Assembly: GCA_017303655.1 (NCBI GenBank)
Contig: JAFLCE010000004.1
Span: 56,207 to 120,206, forward strand
Source: Anaerolineae bacterium
GTDB taxonomy: Bacteria; Chloroflexota; Anaerolineae; Anaerolineales; Villigracilaceae
Direction: 5' to 3'
Length of the DNA stretch: 64,000 nucleotides
The notes under the pieces are model-generated. The model searched no databases, was not told the DNA's origin, and saw nothing but the letters and a program-made list of their open reading frames with translations. Positions 52,431 through 61,051 of the stretch are shown here, in pieces. A program made the translations under genes and the position numbers. Position 1 is the stretch's first letter; each line of letters starts with the position of its first letter.

Positions 52431-53783
52431 ATGCTCATTACCAATGCAAACCTCATCACTTGGGAAGCTACCAATCGGGTCCTGTCAAACTATGCCATCT
52501 TTATTGAAGGCGGCGTGATCAAAGAGATCGGCACTACAAAATCGTTGACGGCGAAACACCCCAAGGTCAAGCCCGTGGATGCCAAAGGTCAATATGTGAT
52601 GCCCGGCGGCATTTGCGCGCACACGCATTTTTACGGCGCTTTTGCACGCGGCATGGCGATCCCTGGCGCTGCGCCAAAAGATTTCCCTGAAATTCTCAGA
52701 AAATTATGGTGGCCTCTCGACCGCTCACTTGATGCTGAAGGTGTGCGTTATTCTGCTTTAGTCTGTCTTATCGATGCCATCAAGCACGGCACCACCACCC
52801 TCATCGACCATCATGCCTCACCTAACGCCATCGACGGTTCTTTGGATGTCATCGCCGACGCAGTGGACGTTAGCGGCTTGCGCGGTGTTTTATGCTACGA
52901 AGTAACTGACCGTGACGGCACCGAAAAAGCGAATGCAGGGATTCAGGAGAATGTCCGCTTTTTACGACGCCTCGCCTCAAACCCACACCCACGCCTGGCA
53001 GCTGCTTTCGGGCTGCATGCCAGTCTGACACTTTCTGGTGCCACCTTGCAAGCCTGTGCCGCCGCCGTTCCCGAAGGGACAGGCTTTCACGTCCACACGG
53101 CTGAGCATGAATCAGATGAATACGACAGCCTGCAAAAATCGAACATGCGCGTCGTGGACCGCCTGCAAAAGCACGGCATTCTGGGTCCCAATACCATTGC
53201 AGCGCATGGCGTTCATTTCGACGCCCGCGAAATGGAGATTCTCAAAGAGACGGGTACCCGGCTCACCCACCAACCACGCTCCAATATGAATAACGGAGTC
53301 GGCACGGCCCAGATCGAATCCATGTTACGGCTGGGAATCAAAGTCTGTCTCGGCAACGATGGCTTCAGTAACTCGATGTGGGACGATTGGAAAGCGGCAT
53401 ATCTTTTGCACAAAGCCGAACACCGTGATCCGCGCCGCATGGGCGGATATGATGTTCAACAAATGGCAGTTTATAACAACGCAGCGCTTGCTCAGGTTTT
53501 CTTCCCGAATGCAGCGATTGGTCAACTCACTCCCGGTGCCGTTGCAGACTTGGTCTTTGTCGATTATCAACCCTATACGCCGCTTACCGATGGCAACCTG
53601 CCCTGGCACATTATCTTTGGGTTTCAGCAAAGCATGGTCACCAGCACCATGGTAGCTGGCAAGTTTCTCATGCGCGATCGTGAATTGCTGACGCTCAATG
53701 AAGCTGAGATCACAGCTCGCGCCAGAGAGATCGCTCCGCGCATCTGGAAAAAATACGAAGAAGAAATTGCAAAGAGTTCATAA
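52431..53783 (+). CDS. Amidohydrolase, SsnA/TrzA-type (deaminase/chlorohydrolase superfamily)
   Basis: Metal-dependent TIM-barrel hydrolase of 450 residues acting on an N-heterocycle or side-chain amine. Metal ligands lie in CAHTHFYGAFARG (HxH), HGTTTLIDHHAS, HVHTAEHESDE and GNDGFSNSMWDDWK (Asp). The C-terminal composite domain includes PGAVADLVFVDYQPYTPL. It resembles the putative selenium metabolism protein SsnA and other guanine/cytosine-deaminase-like enzymes; the exact substrate is unknown. The ATG follows the previous stop directly. It lies at the head of the F420 gene block, so a link to F420 or purine turnover is possible but unproven. Confidence 0.88.
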   Translation: MLITNANLITWEATNRVLSNYAIFIEGGVIKEIGTTKSLTAKHPKVKPVDAKGQYVMPGGICAHTHFYGAFARGMAIPGAAPKDFPEILRKLWWPLDRSLDAEGVRYSALVCLIDAIKHGTTTLIDHHASPNAIDGSLDVIADAVDVSGLRGVLCYEVTDRDGTEKANAGIQENVRFLRRLASNPHPRLAAAFGLHASLTLSGATLQACAAAVPEGTGFHVHTAEHESDEYDSLQKSNMRVVDRLQKHGILGPNTIAAHGVHFDAREMEILKETGTRLTHQPRSNMNNGVGTAQIESMLRLGIKVCLGNDGFSNSMWDDWKAAYLLHKAEHRDPRRMGGYDVQQMAVYNNAALAQVFFPNAAIGQLTPGAVADLVFVDYQPYTPLTDGNLPWHIIFGFQQSMVTSTMVAGKFLMRDRELLTLNEAEITARAREIAPRIWKKYEEEIAKSS

Positions 53784-53802
53784 TCTTTAACTCGGAGAAT
53801 CA

Positions 53803-54474
53803 ATGGAAGATCATATCCTCTTAACTATTGCAGTACTCGGCGGGACTGGCAAAGAAGGCAAAGGTCTCGCCTACCGCTGGGCGCGCGCTGGTTACCATGT
53901 GCTGATCGGTTCCCGGTCTGAAGAAAAGGCTGTGGCAGCTGCAAAAGAAGTGACGGACTTGCTTGGGGATGGAGTCTCTGTCGTTGGAATGACCAACTCC
54001 AAGGCGGCGCAAGATGCGAATATCGTCGTGTTGACCGTTCCTTATGCGGCACATCGCGATACGCTTGAATCCGTCAGAAACGAAGTGCAAGGCAAGATCC
54101 TTGTGGATGTCACCGTGCCGCTCGTGCCGCCAAAAGTTTCCACGGTGCAAATGCCTGTCGCTGGTTCTGCCGCTCAAGAAGCGCGCGAGATCCTCGGCGA
54201 AGGCGTGGAAGTTTGTGCTGCCTTCCAAAACATCTCGCATGAACATTTACTGGGTGAAGCGGGCGTGGAGTGTGATGTGCTGGTGACAGGCACGAGCAAA
54301 GATGCCCGGGCAAACGTCATCATTCTCGTCGAAGCCGCCGGTTTACGCGGCTGGGACGCAGGTCCACTGGAAAACTCGGTTGTGGTTGAAGGATTAACCA
54401 GCGTGTTGATCGGCATCAACAAAAAATACGGTTCCACCCATGCCGGCATCAAAATAACAGGAATATCAAAATAA
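53803..54474 (+). CDS. npdG: NADPH-dependent F420 reductase (F420H2:NADP oxidoreductase)
   Basis: Transfers hydride between F420 and NADP+. 223 residues. The Rossmann motif is IAVLGGTGKEGKGLAYRWARAGYHVLIGSRSEEKA, the signature of the Npd/Fno family, followed by VLTVPYAAHRDTLESV and VDVTVPLVPP. It directly precedes cofE with only 13 to 55 bases between, linking cofactor synthesis and its use. GGAG before the ATG. Confidence 0.93.
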   Translation: MEDHILLTIAVLGGTGKEGKGLAYRWARAGYHVLIGSRSEEKAVAAAKEVTDLLGDGVSVVGMTNSKAAQDANIVVLTVPYAAHRDTLESVRNEVQGKILVDVTVPLVPPKVSTVQMPVAGSAAQEAREILGEGVEVCAAFQNISHEHLLGEAGVECDVLVTGTSKDARANVIILVEAAGLRGWDAGPLENSVVVEGLTSVLIGINKKYGSTHAGIKITGISK

Positions 54475-54529
54475 TCCATAAAGCGTAATGCGTAATCAAA
54501 TGCGTATTGCGCATTATGGAATACGCATC

Positions 54530-55297
54530 ATGTCACTTACTCTCACCTCACTTCAAAACATTCCCTTCATCCGCCAAGGCGACCCTCTGGCGGATATTCT
54601 TCTTAAGTCGCTCAAAGAGCAAAGCCTGAATCTGGAAGATAACGACATCCTTGTGCTGGCGCAAAAGATCGTCAGCAAATCTGAAGGGCGGCTGGTAAAC
54701 CTTGCAAACATTCAGCCTTCTCCACGCGCCATTGATCTCGCGCCCGAGATCGAAAAAGACCCACGCCTGATCGAATTGATCCTTCAAGAAAGCAACGAAG
54801 TCTTACGCGTGCGCAAAGGGGTCATTGTCGTTGAGCACAAACTTGGTTTTGTATGTGCCAACGCAGGCATTGATCATTCCAACGTGATGGGAGAAGGCAA
54901 TACAAATGAAGATTTTGTCCTATTATTGCCTGAAGACCCAGATGCTTCAGCGAAGAAACTCCGCGAAGAAATAAAACAACGAACTCAAAAAGATATTGCT
55001 GTCATGATCATCGACTCGCACGGGCGGGCATGGCGTAACGGCACGGTCGGCATTTGTATTGGTCTCAGTGGCATCCCGGCGCTTATCGATGAACGCGGCT
55101 GGAAAGATCTCTTCGGCTACACCCTCAAAGCCACCATCGTCGGCGTGGCAGATGAACTTGCAGCCGCGGCATCTTTAGTGATGGGACAGGCAGCCGAAGG
55201 CACACCCGCCGTACACGTACGCGGCTATCCTTATCCGCTGGGCGAAGGTTCACTCAAAGAACTCATCCGCCCAAAAGATATGGACATGTTCAGATGA
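54530..55297 (+). CDS. cofE: Coenzyme F420-0:L-glutamate ligase
   Basis: Adds gamma-linked glutamate to F420-0 with GTP. About 255 residues, from the ATG at 54530 (MSLTLTSLQNIPFIRQGDPLADILLKSL); the frame runs to 54488, but upstream lies in a repeat-like region. Marks include NDILVLAQKIVSKSEGRLV, CANAGIDHSNVMGEG and IDSHGRAWRNGTVGICIGLSGIPAL, all typical of CofE. The mycobacterial FbiB fuses this domain to a nitroreductase; here the latter is a separate gene two positions downstream. No ribosome-binding site is visible, as the leader contains inverted GCGTAATGCG blocks. Confidence 0.94.
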   Translation: MSLTLTSLQNIPFIRQGDPLADILLKSLKEQSLNLEDNDILVLAQKIVSKSEGRLVNLANIQPSPRAIDLAPEIEKDPRLIELILQESNEVLRVRKGVIVVEHKLGFVCANAGIDHSNVMGEGNTNEDFVLLLPEDPDASAKKLREEIKQRTQKDIAVMIIDSHGRAWRNGTVGICIGLSGIPALIDERGWKDLFGYTLKATIVGVADELAAAASLVMGQAAEGTPAVHVRGYPYPLGEGSLKELIRPKDMDMFR

Positions 55298-55391
55298 CTC
55301 AGAGAGTCGGGCAAGCGTACGAGAAAACTAACGCGAATCTTATACGGGCTTGATATAAACTGCCTGCACCAAAAAAATCTCTGGAGACAGC

Positions 55392-55781
55392 ATGTCCTTC
55401 CCCGAAGAATTCCTCGATCTGATCAAACCCGAAACAAAGTCTTTTCTCTTTCTCGCCACCGTCAATAATAAAGGTATTCCGCAAGTCACTCCCGTTTGGT
55501 TTGATGCTGATGGTGAATACATTTACATCAACACCAACGAAGGTCGCCTAAAAGACCGCAACATGAAATCACAGCCTGATGTTGCCATGGTCATTCAAGA
55601 CCCCAAAGACCCGTATCGTTATCTTGGCATCCGCGGCAAGGTTATCTCTCACACCACCGAGGGCGCAGACGAACATATCGATATGCTCTCCAGGCGCTAC
55701 TACAACAAGCCTTGGACTTACCGCGAAGGGCAAAAGCGGATCATCTTCAAAATCCAGCCAACTCACTTTGACATCCATTGA
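55392..55781 (+). CDS. PPOX-fold, probably F420-dependent oxidoreductase
   Basis: Small flavin-fold reductase of 129 residues of the class that often uses F420 rather than FMN. Split-barrel features: KSFLFLATVNNKGIPQVTPVWFDADGEYIYINTNEGRLKDRN and PYRYLGIRGKV. A position within the F420 synthesis operon supports cofactor F420, but family members exist with FMN, so the assignment is mixed. GGAGACAGC before the ATG. The nitroreductase gene overlaps its end by 14 bases. Confidence 0.86.
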   Translation: MSFPEEFLDLIKPETKSFLFLATVNNKGIPQVTPVWFDADGEYIYINTNEGRLKDRNMKSQPDVAMVIQDPKDPYRYLGIRGKVISHTTEGADEHIDMLSRRYYNKPWTYREGQKRIIFKIQPTHFDIH

Positions 55782-56376
55782 CCTGCACACCTTTCTGCGG
55801 ACAAGGCGCTCGATCCGGCGCTTCAAGCCGGACCCGGTGCCTGATTCTGCCATTCGGGAGATTCTTCACACTGCCACCTTCGCCCCATCCGCGCACAATC
55901 GCCAACCTTGGCGCTTTGTGGTGCTGACCAACCCCGCCGCCAAAGCTCAACTGGCAGATGAAATGGAAGCCGAATTCCAACATGACCTACAAAAAGATAA
56001 TCTTGCCACTGAAGAAATTCAAAAACGACTCAAGCGTTCACGCGAGCGCATCACCAATGCGCCGGTCGTTATCCTCCTCTGTGTTGATATGACCGAGATG
56101 GATGCATACCCCGATGTAGAGCGCAAACAAGCAGAATATTTAATCGCCTCGCAATCGGCTGCCAATGCCGGAATGCAGCTCCTGCTGGCAGCTCATGCCG
56201 AAGGGCTGGGCAGCGTCTGGGTATGTAGCCCGATGTTCGCCCAGAAAACCGTTCAACAGGCATTAGATCTTTCATCGCAATGGGAACCACAAGCCATGTT
56301 CCTGATTGGGTATGCGTTAGAAACCCCGGCAGTGAGAGAGCGAAAGCCTTTAGAGGAAATAACTAGATTCATATGA
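55768..56376 (+). CDS. FbiB C-terminal-like nitroreductase (candidate dehydro-F420-0 reductase)
   Basis: Stand-alone FMN nitroreductase of about 202 residues. The start is taken as TTG at 55768, because the earlier open frame overlaps the PPOX gene. RRSIRRFKPDPVPDSAIREIL, TFAPSAHNRQPWRFVVL and LLLAAHAEGLGSVWVCSPMFA match the C-terminal domain of FbiB. That domain reduces dehydro-F420-0 in the phosphoenolpyruvate-based route of actinobacteria and Chloroflexota (established for FbiB and the thermophile route). Its place between cofE and cofD supports the same role here. It ends in ATGA overlapping cofD. Confidence 0.85.
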   Translation: MTSIDLHTFLRTRRSIRRFKPDPVPDSAIREILHTATFAPSAHNRQPWRFVVLTNPAAKAQLADEMEAEFQHDLQKDNLATEEIQKRLKRSRERITNAPVVILLCVDMTEMDAYPDVERKQAEYLIASQSAANAGMQLLLAAHAEGLGSVWVCSPMFAQKTVQQALDLSSQWEPQAMFLIGYALETPAVRERKPLEEITRFI

Positions 56377-57287
56377 AAATCACTGCTCTCGCGGGCGGAG
56401 TCGGTGGCGCGAAACTTGCGCATGGACTCGCTCACGTTTTGCCGCCCGAAGACCTAACCATCATCGTCAATACAGGTGACGATTTTGAGCACCTTGGCTT
56501 GTCCATTTGTCCAGACTTGGACACGGTCTGTTATACACTGGCAGGGCTTGCCAACTCTGAAACCGGCTGGGGACGCGCAGGCGAAACATGGAATACGATT
56601 GCAAATATTGAACGACTCGGTGGTCCAGCATGGTTCCGGTTGGGCGACCAAGATATTGCGACCCATCTCGAGCGAACTCGACGACTTAAAGAAGGACAGT
56701 CTCTTTCAAGCATTACGCGTGAGTTCTGCCAAGCTTGGGGCATTCAACCTACAGTGTTGCCCATGACGGATGCGCCCGTGCGAACGATGGTTAATACCAA
56801 TGAAGGCGAACTGGCGTTTCAAGAATATTTTGTTCACAGACGCTGTGAGCCAATAGTCAAAGGCTTCAGGTTCGACGGAGTCACAGAAGCGAAACCAGCT
56901 CCCGGCGTGAGAGAGGCACTTGACACCGCCGATGCAGTCATCTTCTGTCCATCCAATCCCTGGGTAAGCATCGATCCCATTTTGAGCGTCGTTAAAAAAA
57001 TCACAAAGCCGGTTATCGCAGTCTCACCGATCATTGGCGGCAAAGCCGTGAAAGGACCGGCGGCAAAGATGTATACCGAGCTGGGCATTGAGCCTTCGGC
57101 GCTGGCAGTGGCAAAACATTACCGCACCACTTTGGCAGGTTTCGTGTTGGATACTACAGACCGTGAAAGTGAAGCCCAGATCATCGCCTTATCAATAAAA
57201 ACCCAGGTCACGGATACACTTATGAATCACCTTACAGAACGTGTGCGGCTCGCAAACGATGTGCTACACTTTATCGGGAGTTTATAA
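56373..57287 (+). CDS. cofD: 2-phospho-L-lactate (or PEP-derived) transferase CofD
   Basis: Transfers the phospho-lactyl, or enolpyruvyl, group from a guanylylated donor to the deazaflavin Fo, giving F420-0 or its dehydro form. 304 residues. MKITALAGGVGGAKLAHGLAHVLP is the N-terminal nucleotide-binding signature. IVNTGDDFEHLGLSICPDLDTVCYTLAGL and SNPWVSIDPIL are CofD marks. The start overlaps the preceding stop by four bases. FoS (CofG/CofH, FbiC) is not in the window. Confidence 0.95.
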   Translation: MKITALAGGVGGAKLAHGLAHVLPPEDLTIIVNTGDDFEHLGLSICPDLDTVCYTLAGLANSETGWGRAGETWNTIANIERLGGPAWFRLGDQDIATHLERTRRLKEGQSLSSITREFCQAWGIQPTVLPMTDAPVRTMVNTNEGELAFQEYFVHRRCEPIVKGFRFDGVTEAKPAPGVREALDTADAVIFCPSNPWVSIDPILSVVKKITKPVIAVSPIIGGKAVKGPAAKMYTELGIEPSALAVAKHYRTTLAGFVLDTTDRESEAQIIALSIKTQVTDTLMNHLTERVRLANDVLHFIGSL

Positions 57288-57289
57288 AT

Positions 57290-57898
57290 ATGTCACTTTG
57301 GGCAATCGTCCCTGTAAAACCTTTACGACGAGGAAAGTCGCGCCTCGCCGGAACATTAACGGAAGAAGAACGAGCGGCTCTGAATCAAGAATTGCTGGAG
57401 CGAACCCTCAAAACTTTATCTTCGCTGAAAGAGTTGGATAAGGTTCTGGTCGTCAGCCGTGATACGCAAGTGCTGACCATTGCTCGCAATCACGGCGCGA
57501 AAACGGTTCAAGAAGATGGACAGCCACATCTCAACACAGCATTGGCACGTGCGACAGTAGTAGCACAGGTCCATGCGACGCAAGGCGTTTTAGTCTTGCC
57601 AGTGGACTTGCCGCTTTTGAACCCAGATGATGTGCTGGCATTGATCGACCGTGCTACCAAACCGCCGGTGGTTGTGATCGCACCAGACCGGCATCACAAA
57701 GGCACGAATGCATTGTTGATGGTGCCAGCCGGGCAGATCGAATATGAATTCGGTGAAGGTTCCTTTCAACGCCATTGTGAGCGGGCACTTCAATCGGGTG
57801 CAAGGCTTGAGATCGTAGACCTGCCAGGGCTCGGCTTAGACTTGGATGACCCGGAAGATCTCGAGCTCATTCGAAAAATGGAAGCCTCAAAAGTATAG
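57290..57898 (+). CDS. cofC: 2-phospho-L-lactate (or PEP) guanylyltransferase CofC
   Basis: Makes the guanylylated donor for CofD from GTP. 202 residues. MSLWAIVPVKPLRRGKSRLAGTLTEEER is the typical nucleotidyltransferase start; LVLPVDLPLLNPDDVLAL and VVIAPDRHHKGTNALLMVP hold the metal and nucleotide sites. Two bases separate it from cofD. Whether it prefers phosphoenolpyruvate or 2-phospho-L-lactate is not visible; the adjacent FbiB-like reductase argues for phosphoenolpyruvate. Confidence 0.94.
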   Translation: MSLWAIVPVKPLRRGKSRLAGTLTEEERAALNQELLERTLKTLSSLKELDKVLVVSRDTQVLTIARNHGAKTVQEDGQPHLNTALARATVVAQVHATQGVLVLPVDLPLLNPDDVLALIDRATKPPVVVIAPDRHHKGTNALLMVPAGQIEYEFGEGSFQRHCERALQSGARLEIVDLPGLGLDLDDPEDLELIRKMEASKV

Positions 57899-57994
57899 AC
57901 ATGCGTTTTGCTGTAGGCAAGCAAACCCTCTCAAGTTTACGAAACCTGCGCGCCTTTAGCGAAATTATTTATTCCACAAGCGAAGGAGAATGTC

Positions 57995-58996
57995 ATGACC
58001 CAAGACCGTGTTGCTCTGTACCTGCAAGACTCGCACGACCTGCGTGACGGATTGGATTACGCAAAGTACGCAGAGGAAAAAGGCTTTGAAGCTGTGTGGC
58101 AGGCAGAAAGCCGCCTGGTGCGCGATGCGATCGTACCGATGGCAGCCTATGCCGCTGTGACTGAGCGCATCAAGGTTGGCTCAGGCGTGATCAACAATTG
58201 GACGCGCAATATTGGTTTGCTAGCCGCTACATTTTTGACTCTTGATGATCTTGCTCCGAACCGGGTTATTTGTGGGTTGGGTGCCTGGTGGGATCCGCTA
58301 GCCAAGAATGTGGGCATTGACCGCAAGAAACCATTGACGGCAATGCGCGAGACGGTCATGGTGATGCGAAAATTGCTCAACCTCGAACGTGTGAGCTTCG
58401 ATGGCGAATTCATTCATGTCAAAGATATTGAGTTGGACGTGGTGTATGGTCGCCGTGAGCCGCGCAATGTGCCGATCATGATCGGCGCTACAGGTGACCA
58501 GATGATGGAGCTGACCGGCGAAGTGGCAGACGGTGCTGTATTGAATTACTGCGTGGCACCCGAATATAACGATAAAGCCATGGAATTGCTCGATAAAGGT
58601 TTGCGAAAATCAAGTCGCAAGATGGAAACCTTCGACCGCCCACAGTTGATCGTATGTTCGGTGGATGAAGATCATGACAAAGCCATTGACTATAGCAAGA
58701 TGTTGTTGTGTCAATACATTGCCCAACAGCCGCATATTGCCAAAGCGTCGAACGTGTCAGATGAAGTGGTGCAAAAGATCCAGTCTATTTTGGGGTGGCC
58801 CGCCACGAAGGAACAGGTGATGAAAGCCAAAGACCTGGTGCCCGATGAATTGGTTTTGAAGATCACTGCTTCGGGCACACCCAGTGAAGCCAAAGCCAAG
58901 GTGGAAGAGTATAAGAAACGCGGCTGCACTTGCCCAATTCTTTATCCGGTTGGCGGGAACTTCAAACTGCTGATCGATACCTTTGCTCAGAGTTAA
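57995..58996 (+). CDS. Luciferase-like (LLM) F420-dependent oxidoreductase
   Basis: TIM-barrel flavin/F420-dependent enzyme of 333 residues: [80 protein letters not shown] is the classic N-terminal half. The family includes methylene-H4MPT reductase, F420-dependent glucose-6-phosphate dehydrogenase and many unknown members. A position just after cofC points to F420. The ATG has AAGGAGA upstream. A terminator follows. Confidence 0.92.
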   Translation: MTQDRVALYLQDSHDLRDGLDYAKYAEEKGFEAVWQAESRLVRDAIVPMAAYAAVTERIKVGSGVINNWTRNIGLLAATFLTLDDLAPNRVICGLGAWWDPLAKNVGIDRKKPLTAMRETVMVMRKLLNLERVSFDGEFIHVKDIELDVVYGRREPRNVPIMIGATGDQMMELTGEVADGAVLNYCVAPEYNDKAMELLDKGLRKSSRKMETFDRPQLIVCSVDEDHDKAIDYSKMLLCQYIAQQPHIAKASNVSDEVVQKIQSILGWPATKEQVMKAKDLVPDELVLKITASGTPSEAKAKVEEYKKRGCTCPILYPVGGNFKLLIDTFAQS

Positions 58997-58997
58997 T

Positions 58998-59037
58998 AAA
59001 AAAAGACGACCTGTGTCTACACAGGTCGTCTTTTTTT
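58998..59037. terminator. Bidirectional terminator between the LLM and pseudouridine synthase genes
   Basis: GACGACCTGTG and CACAGGTCGTC form an 11-bp stem around TCTA, flanked by A-run and T-run (58998-59004 and 59031-59037). Confidence 0.93.
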
Positions 59038-59057
59038 ATCTATATGCTAGAAGATGT

Positions 59058-59612
59058 TTATTTCAGGGAATTTATTTCGTTTGTTTTTAACTCACGCCAC
59101 GAGCCGACGGGCAGATCATGCAGGGTCAACTCGCCAATGGCGATGCGAAAAATTCGCAGGGTGAACAAACCCACGACTGCGGTCATGTGGCGGATCTGAC
59201 GTTTTTTGCCTTCACGCAATTTGACTTCGAGCCAGTGAGTCGGTCCATGCGGGGTGACAGGCTTGGGTCTGGCGGGCAGGTTCGGGTCCGGGATGAGCCG
59301 GAAGGAGGCGGGACGCGTGAAATGCTCTTTGAGTTGGACTCCGTTCGAGAGTTGAGTCAATTTTTCTTGAGTCGGGTCGCCCTCCACCATCACCAGATAG
59401 GTTTTTTCAATATGATGTTTTGGGTCGGTGAGACGTTTGATGAGTGCGCCATCATCCGTGAGCAGGAGCAGACCTTCGCTGTCGCGGTCGAGTCGCCCGG
59501 CGGCGTAGACGTTTGGAATGTTGATGAATTCTTTGAGGGTAGGGTGACCCGTGCCTTCGTCGGTAAATTGGGAAAGCACGCCATACGGTTTATTGAAGAG
59601 AAGGTAACGCAT
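59058..59612 (-). CDS. RsuA/RluB/RluE-family pseudouridine synthase
   Basis: Converts a specific uridine in rRNA to pseudouridine. 184 residues from the ATG at 59612 (MRYLLFNKPYGVLSQF); another ATG at 59624 is four codons earlier. The catalytic Asp lies in YAAGRLDRDSEGLLLLTDDG. RQIRHMTAVVGLFTLRIFRIAIGEL is the C-terminal signature of the family. It lacks the S4 N-terminal domain of RsuA, like RluE. It has no ribosome-binding site and TATGAT lies seven bases before the start, consistent with a leaderless mRNA. Confidence 0.92.
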   Translation of the reverse strand: MRYLLFNKPYGVLSQFTDEGTGHPTLKEFINIPNVYAAGRLDRDSEGLLLLTDDGALIKRLTDPKHHIEKTYLVMVEGDPTQEKLTQLSNGVQLKEHFTRPASFRLIPDPNLPARPKPVTPHGPTHWLEVKLREGKKRQIRHMTAVVGLFTLRIFRIAIGELTLHDLPVGSWRELKTNEINSLK

Positions 59613-59628
59613 GGGTATAATCATACCC
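59593..59628. promoter_or_regulatory. Compact divergent promoter region with palindromic -10s
   Basis: GGGTATAATCATACCC (59613-59628) contains TATAAT on + (59616-59621) and TATGAT on - (59620-59625). Both lie 7-8 bases from their start codons. TTGAAG (59593-59598) gives a 17-bp-spaced -35 for the + direction. Only 17 bases separate the two start codons, and neither has a ribosome-binding site. Confidence 0.65.
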
Positions 59629-59629
59629 G

Positions 59630-60265
59630 ATGAATGAATTCATTTTTGAGATACGCATTTGTGAAAGCTGTGGATTGCGTTACCCATTGCAGCGCGGGCA
59701 TACTTTTGGAATACGTTGCCCGCATTGTTTGGGAGAAACGCGGATGGTATTGGAAAAGGTCATCGGTGAAGAAGAGCGGATGAATGCCAAGCCTGCGGTA
59801 AAGAAGGCTGGCTTTCGGGCTGTGCTGCTGGATAACATTCGCTCGGCGTGGAATGTGGGTTCGATCTTGCGCAGTGCCGATGGCTTCGGGTTCGATCATG
59901 TTTATTTATGCGGGATCACGCCCTCGCCGGAGCAAGATGCGGTGACGAAGACTTCGCTCGGCGCAGAAGATACGATTCCCTGGTCGCTTCATAAAGATGC
60001 GGTGAAGCTTGTGGCGGGGTTGAAAAAAGAAGGCTGGCGGATCATCGCTTTGGAAGAAGGCAAAGGCGCAAAAGAAATTGACAAACGCTCAAAAACACGT
60101 TTTGAAAAATCGGTGTTGATCCTCGGCAGTGAAGTGACGGGCGTGGACCCAGACCTGCTAGCGCTGTGTGATGAGATGGTTTCCATCCCCATGCGTGGAC
60201 AAAAACGTTCGTTGAATGTGGCAATCGCTTTCAGTGTGGCGGCATTTGCGTTGGAAAACTCGTAA
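59630..60265 (+). CDS. SpoU/TrmH-family RNA 2'-O-methyltransferase with N-terminal zinc ribbon
   Basis: SAM-dependent, knotted SPOUT methyltransferase, 211 residues. Residues 1-40 carry two CxxC pairs (CESCG and CPHC) that form a zinc ribbon. The SPOUT domain follows (AVLLDNIRSAWNVGSILRSADGFGFDHVYLCGITP, VLILGSEVTGVDPDLL, IPMRGQKRSLNVAIAFSVAAF). It modifies a ribose in tRNA or rRNA; the exact target is unknown. An N-terminal zinc ribbon is not usual for TrmH proteins and may help RNA recognition. The gene is expressed from a compact promoter with a probable leaderless mRNA. Confidence 0.93.
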   Translation: MNEFIFEIRICESCGLRYPLQRGHTFGIRCPHCLGETRMVLEKVIGEEERMNAKPAVKKAGFRAVLLDNIRSAWNVGSILRSADGFGFDHVYLCGITPSPEQDAVTKTSLGAEDTIPWSLHKDAVKLVAGLKKEGWRIIALEEGKGAKEIDKRSKTRFEKSVLILGSEVTGVDPDLLALCDEMVSIPMRGQKRSLNVAIAFSVAAFALENS

Positions 60266-60276
60266 CGAAAAGATAC

Positions 60277-60282
60277 TATAAT
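60277..60282 (+). promoter_or_regulatory. Candidate -10 element for the cyclophilin lipoprotein gene
   Basis: TATAAT 32 bases before the ATG at 60315, with TTGGAA upstream at 20-bp spacing (weak) and AAAGGT before the start. Confidence 0.4.
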
Positions 60283-60314
60283 TTGTTTCAACTATTTCTA
60301 TAGAAAAGGTCCTC

Positions 60315-61025
60315 ATGAAAAAACAATGGAATGGATTTCTGTTTTTGTTTGTAGTATTTGCCGCGGTTTCGCTGGCATGCCAATCGTTGACAAGCGGAAG
60401 TGAAGAGCCGCCTCTGACTGGGGATAACGGCTCCCCCACAGAAGAAGCTTTTGCTACGCCCGGGCTGCCTAGTGGTTCATCTGGTCAAGGATGTGAAGTG
60501 TTTGATGACATTCCGGCTGCCGCACAATACACATCTGCGCCAGAGATTCGGATCAACCCTGCTGGACAATATACTGCCACGATCCGTATGGCAACAGGCG
60601 GAGACATTGTCATTGAGCTTTATGCAGACAAGGCACCGATCACAGTCAATAGTTTTGTCTTCCTCACCTGCAAGGGATTTTATGATGGCACTACCTTTCA
60701 CCGAGTGCTGCCAGACTTTATGGCACAAGGCGGCGACCCCACCGGAACCGGCATGGGCGGACCCGGCTATGAGTTCGTGAACGAGTATAGTGACCTGAGC
60801 TTCAATGAAGCTGGCATCCTCGCCATGGCGAACGCGGGACCTGACACGAATGGCAGTCAGTTCTTTATTACATTTGGTGCCGCCGAATGGCTGGATGGAG
60901 GCTATACGATTTTCGGAAAAGTCATTCAAGGCATGGATGTGGTTATGGGCATCACCCTGCGCGACCCGGAAACTAATCCTTCCTTTGAGGGAGATGTGAT
61001 TGAGAGTATTACGATTAGTGAGTAG
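60315..61025 (+). CDS. Cyclophilin-type peptidyl-prolyl isomerase lipoprotein
   Basis: 236 residues. Signal MKKQWNGFLFLFVVFAAVSLAC with lipobox ending at Cys22, then a Pro/Gly/Ser-rich spacer. The cyclophilin domain (about 85-235) has the marks FVFLTCKGFYDGTTFHRVLPDFMAQGGDPTGTGMGGPGY, NAGPDTNGSQFFITFG and WLDGGYTIFGKVIQGMDVV. It should act on extracytoplasmic proteins. It is separated from the next gene by 26 bases, but that gene has a very different base composition. Confidence 0.94.
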   Translation: MKKQWNGFLFLFVVFAAVSLACQSLTSGSEEPPLTGDNGSPTEEAFATPGLPSGSSGQGCEVFDDIPAAAQYTSAPEIRINPAGQYTATIRMATGGDIVIELYADKAPITVNSFVFLTCKGFYDGTTFHRVLPDFMAQGGDPTGTGMGGPGYEFVNEYSDLSFNEAGILAMANAGPDTNGSQFFITFGAAEWLDGGYTIFGKVIQGMDVVMGITLRDPETNPSFEGDVIESITISE

Positions 61026-61051
61026 TGATTGGTGAAAAGTGAAAGGCAACC

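Noticed and set aside
55579-55767. Longer nitroreductase reading from 55579
   Set aside because: The extra residues lie wholly within the PPOX gene in another frame and do not belong to the nitroreductase family; TTG 55768 is the sensible start.
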